Origin: Desulfobacterales bacterium
GTDB lineage: Bacteria; Desulfobacterota; Desulfobacteria; Desulfobacterales; UBA5852
NCBI GenBank assembly: GCA_030066455.1
Contig: JASJBQ010000208.1
Location: 1-8,573, forward strand
Direction of reading: 5' to 3'
DNA: 8,573 nucleotides
Program-made: the position numbers and the translations under genes
Notes under the pieces: generated by a model
Database searches by the model: none
The model's input: the letters and a program-made list of their open reading frames with translations, nothing else
What the model was told of the DNA's origin: nothing
Part shown: piece after piece, positions 1 through 5,559 of the stretch
Layout: every line of letters starts with the position of its first letter
Numbering within the stretch: the first letter of the stretch is position 1

Positions 1-34
1 GCATCCAGCCAGGGAAAGGATCAGGAAAAAGGCC
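1..34 (+). other. fliL leader or tail of an upstream gene
   Basis: This short left edge carries the fliL ribosome binding site (AGGA at 23-26, in the A/G-rich run AGGAAAAAGG, 23-32). All three forward frames are open from the edge. One stops at TGA 57-59 and another at TAA 61-63, so an upstream gene could end just inside fliL. Neither short tail is recognisable, and the fliL frame is itself open to base 2. I cannot name the upstream gene or say whether a promoter lies here. Confidence 0.3.
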
Positions 35-523
35 ATGGCGGAAAAGAAACGCAATATGAATAAAATCATTCTCATCGCGGTCATTGCCGCTGCCGTATTC
101 TTCGTCGGTGCCGTGGGTGGCGGTTTTTACATGATGTGGAACAAACTGGCCGATCTGGATGCCCTCGTTCGCCCGCCGGAGGAGGAAGCCGAGGAAGAGG
201 ACGACGAGGGCCTTCTGGCGACGGGGGCCATGTTCCCACTGGACACCTTTATCGTCAACCTGGCAGACGAAAAAGCCAAACGCTACCTGCGGGTAACGAT
301 GCAAATCGAACTCAAAGAGGGTGAGCCCGTGGATATTCTCGACCAGCGCCTGGTGCAGGTGCGTGACATCATTCTGATGATCCTGCCCACCAAACGCTTT
401 CGGGAAATCCGCACCGTAGACGGCAAAACCCTTTTGCGCGAAGAGATCATGACCCGTTTGAACGCGCTGTTGAAGAAGGAAGTCATCAACAACATCTACT
501 TCACCGAATTCGTGGTTCAATAG
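35..523 (+). CDS. fliL: Flagellar basal body-associated protein FliL
   Basis: FliL is a single-pass inner-membrane protein that sits around the stator units next to the MS ring and supports torque and stator stability. The 162-residue product has a basic N-terminus (MAEKKRNMNK), one membrane helix at about residues 10-33, a very acidic linker (residues 49-58, nearly all E/D), and a periplasmic FliL domain from about 66 to 162. That domain contains FPLDTFIVNLAD, RYLRVTMQIEL and a C-terminal INNIYFTEFVVQ, all typical of the family. The ATG at 35 is chosen because AGGA lies 8 bp upstream and the N-terminus has normal length, although the frame stays open to the window edge. The gene is followed after 11 bp by fliM. 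A role in surface sensing or swarming is known for some homologues but cannot be read here. Confidence 0.94.
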   Translation: MAEKKRNMNKIILIAVIAAAVFFVGAVGGGFYMMWNKLADLDALVRPPEEEAEEEDDEGLLATGAMFPLDTFIVNLADEKAKRYLRVTMQIELKEGEPVDILDQRLVQVRDIILMILPTKRFREIRTVDGKTLLREEIMTRLNALLKKEVINNIYFTEFVVQ

Positions 524-534
524 GACCGTCTCCC

Positions 535-1527
535 ATGGCCGACAACGTTCTCTCCCAGGACGAAATTGATGCCTTGCTCTCCGCGATGGACAGCGGTGAG
601 GTCGATCTCAAGGTTGAGGAAGAACCACCCGAGGCAAGGGCCGAGTCCTATGATCTCACCTCGCAGAACATCATGCTGCGGGACCAGTTTTCGGCCCTTG
701 AAGAGGTTTATGACAAGTATTCGGGCCTCCTGCAGAATTCACTGTCGGCGCTCCTGCAGCAAACTTTCGAGATCAAGTTCGTCTCCACGGAAATGGTCAA
801 GTTCGGGGACTTTATGCAGGCCTTCTCCAACCCGACCAGCTTCACGATCTACACCATGGAACCGCTGATCGGATCGGCGCTGCTGGCCATCGAACCGGGG
901 CTGGTCTTTTCGATGATCGACTGCATGTTCGGCGGCAAGGGCAAGCCGCTCAGCCAGCGCCGCGAGTTCACGATGATTGAAAACGGCATGCTGCAGCGGT
1001 TGAGCCGTGAACTGCTGGGTGATTTCGAGCGCGCCTGGGAACGCGTCTTTTCCATCCGGATAACTCCCAAGAAGAGCGAAACCAAGCCCGAGTTCGTTCA
1101 CATGGTCAGTCCGGACGAATTGATGATCGTCATCGTGTTTTCCATCAGCAGCGATGAGTTTTCGGGCAACTTCCATATCTGCATGTCCTACCGGATGCTT
1201 GAGCCAATCAAGGACAAATTGTCTTCCCGCTACCTGCGCGCCAAGGACACCGAACACGCCTTCAGCGACCGCATCCAGAAAATCCTGGAGAAGACTGAAG
1301 TGGAGCTGATTGTCGAACTGGGGCATACCGATCACACCTTCGGCGATCTGCTCAGTCTGCAAGAAAACGACATCTTCACCCTCAACACCGGGCCGCACGA
1401 TCCCATTACGGTCAATATCGAAAGCGTCCCCAAATATCGGGGGTTTCCCGGCATCGTCAACGGCAATCGCGCCGTTGAACTGACGGAAACCATCATCCCG
1501 GAGAAGATTGCGAGCGAGAACGAATGA
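535..1527 (+). CDS. fliM: Flagellar motor switch protein FliM
   Basis: FliM is the middle C-ring component. It binds phosphorylated CheY and, with FliG and FliN, sets the direction of rotation. At 330 residues it matches the usual length. The N-terminus carries the CheY-binding motif LSQDEIDALLSAM (residues 6-18), joined by an acidic linker to the FliM middle domain (about 40-230). The middle domain includes FGGKGKPL (132-139), the counterpart of the GGxG loop that contacts FliG. A C-terminal SpoA domain (about 248-320) pairs with FliN. An intact CheY-binding motif implies that the host has chemotaxis control of the motor. A weak AGGA (522-525) overlapping the fliL stop codon lies 9 bp before the ATG. 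The TGA stop overlaps the fliN start as ATGA, suggesting translational coupling and matched synthesis of two partner proteins. Confidence 0.97.
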   Translation: MADNVLSQDEIDALLSAMDSGEVDLKVEEEPPEARAESYDLTSQNIMLRDQFSALEEVYDKYSGLLQNSLSALLQQTFEIKFVSTEMVKFGDFMQAFSNPTSFTIYTMEPLIGSALLAIEPGLVFSMIDCMFGGKGKPLSQRREFTMIENGMLQRLSRELLGDFERAWERVFSIRITPKKSETKPEFVHMVSPDELMIVIVFSISSDEFSGNFHICMSYRMLEPIKDKLSSRYLRAKDTEHAFSDRIQKILEKTEVELIVELGHTDHTFGDLLSLQENDIFTLNTGPHDPITVNIESVPKYRGFPGIVNGNRAVELTETIIPEKIASENE

Positions 1528-1895
1528 ATCCCGTCAATGAACCGGAAAATAGCGGCTTGCCCGAGAATGCCAGCGGCGGTGAACTGGACAGCTACCAGTT
1601 CTCGGCCCTGAACGAGAAAGAGCGGTCGGATCAATCGGCCAATCTCGGGTTTATCCTCGACATCCCTCTGGAGGTGTCGGTGGAACTGGGACGGACGCAG
1701 ATGCTGGTCAACGATCTTTTGAAGCTGGGCCAGGGGTCGGTCATCGAGCTTTCCAAACTGGCCGGCGAAACGCTCGAAATTCTGGCCAACCAGAAACTCG
1801 TGGCCCGCGGGGAGGTGGTGGTGATCAACGAGAAATACGGCATTCGCGTCACCGAGATCATCAGCCCGATGGAGCGCGTGGAGCAATTGCGATGA
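1524..1895 (+). CDS. fliN: Flagellar motor switch protein FliN
   Basis: FliN forms the lower C-ring with FliM and helps dock the export ATPase complex through FliH. The product has 123 residues. A low-complexity polar N-terminal tail (about 1-40) precedes a SpoA domain (about 43-116) with the family pattern LDIPLEVSVELGRT, then GSVIELSKLAGE, LVARGEVVVINEKYGIRVTEI. No extra CheC-like domain is present, so this is plain FliN rather than the longer FliY. It starts on the ATGA shared with the fliM stop and ends on another ATGA shared with fliO, with no strong ribosome binding site directly before its start. Reinitiation by ribosomes leaving fliM is therefore the likely mode of translation (inference). 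Confidence 0.96.
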   Translation: MNPVNEPENSGLPENASGGELDSYQFSALNEKERSDQSANLGFILDIPLEVSVELGRTQMLVNDLLKLGQGSVIELSKLAGETLEILANQKLVARGEVVVINEKYGIRVTEIISPMERVEQLR

Positions 1896-2284
1896 CAGCG
1901 CCCCCTCTGATGGCGGATGGATTGAAGATGATAGCCGTGCTGGTGTTCGTCGTGGGGGGGCTCGTTTTCCTTAACGCATACGTGCGTCGGCAGTTGCACG
2001 CCGGTAAAGGGCCCAATGGCCGTCGCATTCGCGTGCTGGAAAACACCCATCTGGGAGTTAAAAAAAGCATTGCCATGGTCCAGGTGCCGGGGGCCGTTCT
2101 GGTGCTCGGGGTGACGGCCGAGCGCATTGCACTGCTCGAGCGCATCGACGACCCGGACGGCCTTCATGGTGATGCCTCGGCGCGGGCGGACAACGCTTCC
2201 GCCGGCAATTTCAAGGATCACCTGCAGCGCTGGACGTCGACCTTCAAACCGGCGACGGCCGCACGTCCGGATGAATCCGCATGA
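1892..2284 (+). CDS. fliO: Flagellar biosynthesis protein FliO
   Basis: FliO is a small membrane protein that stabilises FliP and helps assemble the FliP-FliR core of the export gate. It is the least conserved gene here, so the call rests on sequence and position together. The 130-residue product has one membrane helix at about residues 11-29, a basic stretch (VRRQL), then the cytoplasmic FliO segment RIRVLENTHLGVKKSIAMVQ followed by VLGVTAERIALLERI, which matches the family core. The C-terminal 45 residues are polar and look disordered. GGAG (1880-1883) lies 8 bp before the ATG. In-frame ATGs at residues 7 and 13 are possible alternatives, but the ATGA overlap with fliN favours the first. 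The gene contains a G7 run (1954-1960) in the membrane helix and an A7 run (2060-2066). Confidence 0.88.
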   Translation: MTAPPLMADGLKMIAVLVFVVGGLVFLNAYVRRQLHAGKGPNGRRIRVLENTHLGVKKSIAMVQVPGAVLVLGVTAERIALLERIDDPDGLHGDASARADNASAGNFKDHLQRWTSTFKPATAARPDESA

Positions 2285-3072
2285 ACCGCCCGACGTGGAA
2301 ATACATTCGAACGCCTTTACGGCGGGTTGCGGCGCTCGCGGCCCTAACAGCCCTCATTGTGCTGACAGCCCTGCCGTCCCAGGGGGCCGAAACGGCGGAG
2401 GGTCCCTTTGTCAGCATCCAGATGGACGCCGCCGACGAGACGGGGCGGACTTCGGTGGTCATGCAGATCTTTCTGCTCATGACCGTGCTGTCGCTGGCAC
2501 CGGCCATTCTGATCATGCTGACCTCCTTTACGCGGATCGCCATCGTCCTGTCTGTTTTGCGGCAGGCCATCGGCACCCAGTCGATGCCGCCCAACCAGAT
2601 CATCATCGGGCTGGCGCTGTTTTTGACGTTTTTTATCATGACGCCCGTCTGGCAGAACGTCCATCAGAACGCCCTCAAACCCTATCTGGACAAAACGATT
2701 TCACAACGCGAGGCGTTCGAGCGCGCCATCGAACCGGTGCGCGCCTTCATGTTCAAGCAGACCCGCGAAAAAGATCTGGCCATGATGATCGAGGTGGCCA
2801 AACGTCCGCGGCCGCGGGCCATGGCGGACGTTGACACGAGCGTCCTGATTCCCTCGTTCATCATCAGTGAGCTCAAAACGGCCTTTCAGATGGCTTTCAT
2901 GCTCTATGTGCCTTTTCTGATCATCGATATGGTCGTGGCCAGCGTTCTGCTTTCGATGGGGATGATGATGCTCCCGCCGGTCATGGTGTCGCTGCCTTTC
3001 AAACTGATGCTTTTTGTTCTGGCCGACGGCTGGCATCTGATCGTAGGATCGCTGGTGAAAGGATTTGCCTGA
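2281..3072 (+). CDS. fliP: Flagellar export gate protein FliP
   Basis: FliP forms the pentameric heart of the FliPQR export channel through which rod, hook and filament proteins leave the cytoplasm. The 263-residue product has an N-terminal signal sequence: basic MNRPTWKYIRTPLRR, a hydrophobic core at 16-31, and probable cleavage near residue 35-36. FliP is known as an unusual membrane protein with a cleaved signal. Membrane segments follow at about 60-80, 84-124, 203-231 and 235-258. Family motifs are MLTSFTRIAIVLSVLRQA (79-96), PSFIISELKTAFQ (191-203) and the methionine-rich gate MGMMMLPP (226-233). Many homologues have PAF..SELKTAFQIGF; here the segment reads PSF and QMAF, a mild change. 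The start overlaps the fliO stop as ATGA. Confidence 0.97.
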   Translation: MNRPTWKYIRTPLRRVAALAALTALIVLTALPSQGAETAEGPFVSIQMDAADETGRTSVVMQIFLLMTVLSLAPAILIMLTSFTRIAIVLSVLRQAIGTQSMPPNQIIIGLALFLTFFIMTPVWQNVHQNALKPYLDKTISQREAFERAIEPVRAFMFKQTREKDLAMMIEVAKRPRPRAMADVDTSVLIPSFIISELKTAFQMAFMLYVPFLIIDMVVASVLLSMGMMMLPPVMVSLPFKLMLFVLADGWHLIVGSLVKGFA

Positions 3073-3087
3073 AAGGGATAGCATGCC

Positions 3088-3357
3088 ATGACACCGGAAT
3101 TCGTAACAGGCTTTTTTCTGGAAGCCATCAAGATCACCATCATTCTAGCGGCCCCCATGCTGCTGGCCGGCCTGATCACCGGCCTGGTGATCAGCATCTT
3201 CCAAGCCGCCACCTCGATCAACGAGATGACCATGACCTTCATTCCCAAGATGCTGGCCGTGGCAATCGCCCTGCTGGTGGCCTTCCCCTGGATGCTGCAG
3301 GTCTTGATCGACTTTTTTCGAAATCTCCTGATCGGCATGCCGAACATGCTCCACTAG
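3088..3357 (+). CDS. fliQ: Flagellar export gate protein FliQ
   Basis: FliQ packs around the FliP-FliR core, with four copies in the known gate structures. The 89-residue product has the family's two-helix layout, with hydrophobic segments at about 13-38 and 52-78 joined by the conserved SIFQAATSINEMTMTFIPK. It lies 15 bp after fliP. GAAAGGGA (3071-3078) gives a good ribosome binding site 9 bp before the ATG at 3088. An ATG at 3083 is out of frame. Length and motif are entirely standard, and I see nothing odd. Confidence 0.97.
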   Translation: MTPEFVTGFFLEAIKITIILAAPMLLAGLITGLVISIFQAATSINEMTMTFIPKMLAVAIALLVAFPWMLQVLIDFFRNLLIGMPNMLH

Positions 3358-3372
3358 CGCCAAGGCCCTTCC

Positions 3373-4155
3373 ATGCTCGCCCTGCGCCTCCCTTTCGACC
3401 AATTGATGCTCTTTTGCATGGTGTTGTTGCGGGTGGCCGCCATTTTCGCCGCCATGCCGGTCTTCAGCAGCCGCAATCTTCCGGTCATGATCAAGGCCGG
3501 TCTGTCGCTGGCCGTTGCGCTGGCCATCTTCCCGGTTCTCGATCTCGGCCGCGCCCAAGGTCTGGAGAACTGGGGCCTGCTGGCCGTGGGCGCTGCGGGC
3601 GAATTCCTCTTGGGGGCCTGTCTAGGATTGCTCGTCCGGCTGCTGTTTGCCGGTGTGCAGATGGCCGGTCAGATCGCCGGCTACCAGATGGGGCTGGCCA
3701 TCGCCAACATCATGGACCCGGCCACAAGCCTGCAGATTCCCATCCTGGCCCAGGCCTACAACCTCCTGGCCATGCTGATTTTTCTCACTGTCGACGCGCA
3801 CCATTGGTTTTTCCGCAGCCTGGTGGACAGTTTCAGGCTGCTGCCGCTCTTGCAGTTCCGGCTGTCGGCCTCATTTATCAACCACCTGTTCGACACGGCC
3901 GGGGCGATGTTCGTCATCGCGGTCAAAATCGGCGCGCCCGTGATCGTCGTTTTGATCCTGACCAGCGTGGCCTTCGGTCTCCTGGCCCGGACCGTGCCCC
4001 AGATGAATATCTTTATTGTGGCCATGCCGCTGAAGATCGTGGTGGGTCTTGCCTTCGTCATTTTGAGCCTGCCTTACTGCCGCCTTTTCCTGGTGGATCT
4101 GTTCAGGGATTTCGGCGCCCAACTGAATGCCGTGATCCGGTTGTTGGGCCCTTAG
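3373..4155 (+). CDS. fliR: Flagellar export gate protein FliR
   Basis: FliR is the single-copy subunit that completes the FliP5-FliR1 core of the export gate and contacts FlhB. The product has 260 residues, the usual size, and is almost entirely hydrophobic with six or more membrane segments. Family marks are FSSRNLPVMIKAGLSLAVA (31-49), GYQMGLAIANIMDPATSLQIP near 103-123, the DAHHWFFRSLVDSF stretch (141-154) and LARTVPQMNIFIVAMPLKI (204-222). It follows fliQ by 15 bp, with AAGG (3362-3365) 7 bp before the ATG. It ends 9 bp before flhB, and the AGGGAG that serves flhB begins inside the fliR stop codon. FliR and FlhB are fused in some bacteria; here they are clearly separate. Confidence 0.97.
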   Translation: MLALRLPFDQLMLFCMVLLRVAAIFAAMPVFSSRNLPVMIKAGLSLAVALAIFPVLDLGRAQGLENWGLLAVGAAGEFLLGACLGLLVRLLFAGVQMAGQIAGYQMGLAIANIMDPATSLQIPILAQAYNLLAMLIFLTVDAHHWFFRSLVDSFRLLPLLQFRLSASFINHLFDTAGAMFVIAVKIGAPVIVVLILTSVAFGLLARTVPQMNIFIVAMPLKIVVGLAFVILSLPYCRLFLVDLFRDFGAQLNAVIRLLGP

Positions 4156-4159
4156 GGAG
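4154..4159 (+). promoter_or_regulatory. flhB ribosome binding site overlapping fliR stop
   Basis: AGGGAG begins on the second base of the fliR TAG stop codon and lies 5 bp before the flhB ATG. It is among the strongest Shine-Dalgarno matches in the window and fixes the flhB start at 4165. The overlap means fliR termination and flhB initiation happen at the same place on the mRNA. Confidence 0.7.
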
Positions 4160-4164
4160 CGCGA

Positions 4165-5238
4165 ATGGCCAGCGACAAGAGCGACCGCACCGAAAAGCCC
4201 ACACCCAAAAAACTCGCGGACGCCCGCAAGAAGGGGCAGGTGGCCCAGAGCCGCGAAATCCCATCCGCCATGATCCTACTGGCGGCGCTCGGTTTTTTTT
4301 ATTTCGGCGGCGGCTTCATGTTCCAGCGGATGCAGGTCCTGATCGCCGGCAGCTATCGGCAGTTGAATGCCCCCGTGCTGCAGGATGCCCTGAGCGCCAG
4401 CGCGCTGGCCCGCTGGTGCTTCGATCAGGTGATTGTGATTTTGATGCCGATCATGCTCCTCCTGGTTGTCGTCGGCCTGCTTGCCAATGTCTCTCAGTTC
4501 GGCTTTCTGTTCAAAGAAAACGCGCTGACGCCCGATTTCAAGAAAATCAACCCGCTGAGCGGGATCAAACGGCTCGCGTCACTCAAATCCTTGGTCGAAC
4601 TGGGGAAATCGGTATTCAAGATCCTGTTCATCGGCGCCATTGCCTATCTGATCCTCAAACAGGATCTGGACGTCATCCCCAGCCTCACGCAGATGGATGT
4701 GGCCGACATCATGGTCTTTACGGGTGAGGCCGCATTCAAGATCGCGTTCTTCGTCTGTCTGGGTCTGATCGTGCTGGCGGCCGTTGATTTCAGCTATCAG
4801 CGCTGGCAGCATCGGAAGGAACTGATGATGACCAAGCAGGAAATCAAGGAAGAACGCAAACAGATGGACGGCGACCCGCAGATCAAGGCCCGGATTCGCA
4901 GCATGCAGATCGAAATGGCCCGCCGTCGCATGATGGAGATGGTGCCGGAAGCCGACGTGGTCATCACCAACCCGACCCACCTGGCCATCGCCATCCGGTT
5001 TGATGCGGACACCATGGCCGCACCGGAGGTGGTGGCCAAGGGTGCCGACCACATGGCCCAGCGTATCCGCGAAACCGCCCAGGCGCATGAGGTGCCTCTG
5101 GTCGAGAACAAACCGCTGGCCCGCTCCCTCTACAAAACCACCGAAATCGGCGATCCGGTGCCGGTCGAACTCTACCAGGCCATCGCCGAAGTTCTGGCCT
5201 ACGTCTACAGGCTCAAGGGCATTCCGCCATCCAACTGA
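4165..5238 (+). CDS. flhB: Flagellar export substrate-switch protein FlhB
   Basis: FlhB wraps the FliPQR gate and switches export from rod/hook to filament substrates after self-cleavage. The 357-residue product opens with the classic DRTEKPTPKKLADARKKGQVA (residues 7-27, basic cytoplasmic tail). Four membrane helices lie at about 33-52, 88-109, 147-164 and 189-207, and a charged linker (YQRWQHRKELMMTKQEIKEE) runs into the cytoplasmic domain. VVITNPTHLAIAIRF contains the autocleavage motif NPTH at residues 269-272, the same numbering as in Salmonella FlhB, so cleavage between N269 and P270 is expected. The domain ends with ENKPLARSLY and a normal C-terminus. A run of eight T (4293-4300) falls in the first membrane helix. 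This looks like the last gene of the first transcription unit, since a 321-bp regulatory gap follows. Confidence 0.97.
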   Translation: MASDKSDRTEKPTPKKLADARKKGQVAQSREIPSAMILLAALGFFYFGGGFMFQRMQVLIAGSYRQLNAPVLQDALSASALARWCFDQVIVILMPIMLLLVVVGLLANVSQFGFLFKENALTPDFKKINPLSGIKRLASLKSLVELGKSVFKILFIGAIAYLILKQDLDVIPSLTQMDVADIMVFTGEAAFKIAFFVCLGLIVLAAVDFSYQRWQHRKELMMTKQEIKEERKQMDGDPQIKARIRSMQIEMARRRMMEMVPEADVVITNPTHLAIAIRFDADTMAAPEVVAKGADHMAQRIRETAQAHEVPLVENKPLARSLYKTTEIGDPVPVELYQAIAEVLAYVYRLKGIPPSN

Positions 5239-5279
5239 AAAGAAGATGGATTTATATTTGACCCCCTCCGGTGGTCACC

Positions 5280-5305
5280 CGGGGCGATGATGCGGTCACG
5301 CCCCG
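5280..5305 (+). repeat. Inverted repeat CGGGGCG / CGCCCCG
   Basis: CGGGGCG (5280-5286) and CGCCCCG (5299-5305) are perfect complements, with 12 bases between them. As RNA this is a 7-bp GC-rich hairpin about 40 bp after the flhB stop. No T-run follows, so it is not an intrinsic terminator. It could protect the 3' end of the fliL-flhB mRNA or be part of a protein site; function is unknown. Confidence 0.4.
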
Positions 5306-5314
5306 AGCCTTCAA

Positions 5315-5330
5315 TGTCAAAACCTTGACA
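5315..5330. promoter_or_regulatory. Candidate FleQ/FlrA-type enhancer site
   Basis: TGTCAA-AACC-TTGACA is a perfect 6-bp palindrome with a 4-bp centre. From memory, the FleQ consensus of Pseudomonas aeruginosa is GTCAATAAATTGAC, so both half-sites (GTCAA, TTGAC) and the 4-bp spacing match, while the centre differs. FleQ-family proteins are sigma-54 activators of flagellar genes, and flhA is one of their targets in Pseudomonas. The site is centred about 191 bp upstream of the start predicted from the sigma-54 match, a normal enhancer distance. TTGACA could also be a sigma-70 -35 box, but no -10 box lies at the right distance. Which activator the host has is not visible here. Confidence 0.5.
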
Positions 5331-5332
5331 GC

Positions 5333-5406
5333 AACCGGCGGCATTGACGTGACCGGCGCTGTGACGCCACGGCACCCCTCACAGGGGATTTACCCGACCG
5401 CCGGTT
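5333..5406 (+). repeat. 9-bp inverted repeat AACCGGCGG / CCGCCGGTT
   Basis: AACCGGCGG (5333-5341) and CCGCCGGTT (5398-5406) are perfect complements enclosing 56 bases. The enclosed part contains a second small hairpin, CCCCT-CAC-AGGGG (5375-5387). The right arm runs into TTTT (5405-5408). As RNA it could fold into a branched stem in the 3' UTR of the fliL-flhB transcript. It might act as a weak terminator, an mRNA-stability element, or nothing; I cannot tell from sequence alone. Confidence 0.4.
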
Positions 5407-5417
5407 TTAGCTGCTAT

Positions 5418-5468
5418 CTTTCTGAAATTATGAGGCAATTCGGCAGGAAATTTCAGAAGGCTTTTTTT
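5418..5468 (+). terminator. Intrinsic terminator after flhB
   Basis: CTTTCTGAAATT (5418-5429) pairs with AATTTCAGAAGG (5449-5460): ten perfect Watson-Crick pairs, one G-U pair and a closing C-G pair, with a 19-base loop. The right arm is followed at once by C and seven T (5462-5468). This is the form of a Rho-independent terminator on the + strand. The stem is AT-rich and the loop long, so efficiency may be partial. It lies between flhB and the proposed flhA promoter, as expected if the fliL-flhB transcript ends here. Confidence 0.72.
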
Positions 5469-5487
5469 AGCGCGAATCCATTTCATC

Positions 5488-5503
5488 AGGCATGGTTCCT
5501 GCA
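5488..5503 (+). promoter_or_regulatory. Sigma-54 promoter (-24/-12) for flhA-flhF
   Basis: AGGCATGGTTCCTGCA fits the sigma-54 consensus TGGCACG-N4-TTGCA at all positions but three (T to A, C to T, T to C), keeping the invariant GG (5489-5490) and GC (5501-5502) at the exact 10-bp spacing. Transcription would start near 5514, giving a leader of about 46 bases before the flhA ATG. Flagellar genes under RpoN and an enhancer-binding activator are well known in Proteobacteria and Desulfobacterota. The site lies just downstream of the terminator and within 72 bp of flhA, which raises confidence well above that of a chance match. Confidence 0.68.
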
Positions 5504-5549
5504 AAATTTCGGACCCATCGATTAAAGGTGCTTGATCCCAATCCATCCC

Positions 5550-5557
5550 GGAAGAAG
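5550..5557 (+). promoter_or_regulatory. flhA ribosome binding site
   Basis: GGAAGAAG ends 2 bp before the ATG at 5560, and its GGAAG core (5550-5554) has a 5-bp spacer. It supports this start, which also gives FlhA a normal short cytoplasmic N-terminus before the first membrane helix. Confidence 0.6.
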
Positions 5558-5559
5558 CC

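Larger units (their letters stand above)
5239..5559 (+). other. Regulatory gap between flhB and flhA
   Basis: This is the only stretch over 15 bp without a gene. I find no credible coding region in it. A GTG-started 84-codon frame (5271-5525) crosses the terminator hairpin, lacks a ribosome binding site and resembles nothing I know. In order it holds a cluster of GTCAC/GTGAC half-sites (5274-5365), a palindrome at 5315-5330, two inverted repeats, a short hairpin CCCCT-CAC-AGGGG (5375-5387), a terminator-like hairpin with T7 (5418-5468), a sigma-54 promoter match (5488-5503) and the flhA ribosome binding site (5550-5557). The layout suggests the end of one operon and the start of another. Confidence 0.8.

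Noticed and set aside
2060..2068. Programmed frameshift at the A7 run in fliO
   Set aside because: The run is phased as AAA AAA AGC, which does not fit the usual -1 slippery heptamer, and neither alternative frame gives a meaningful product.
3414..4727. 437-codon + strand frame overlapping fliR and flhB
   Set aside because: It is out of frame with two certain genes, and its translation is rich in R, P, G and H as shadow frames in GC-rich DNA are. It has no family features.
5325..5353. Sigma-70 promoter using TTGACA at 5325-5330
   Set aside because: The -35 box is perfect, but 16-18 bp downstream there is only CGTGAC-like sequence and no TATAAT-like -10. The hexamer is better explained as half of the palindrome.
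5271..5525. 84-codon GTG-started frame in the flhB-flhA gap
   Set aside because: It has no ribosome binding site, runs through the terminator hairpin and the sigma-54 match, and its translation resembles no family I know. The nucleotide structure explains the region better.
5239..5559. Cyclic-di-GMP or other riboswitch in front of flhA
   Set aside because: These are common before motility genes in Desulfobacterota relatives, so I looked for the GEMM core. The expected conserved pieces are not present in order, and the predicted flhA leader is only about 46 bases.
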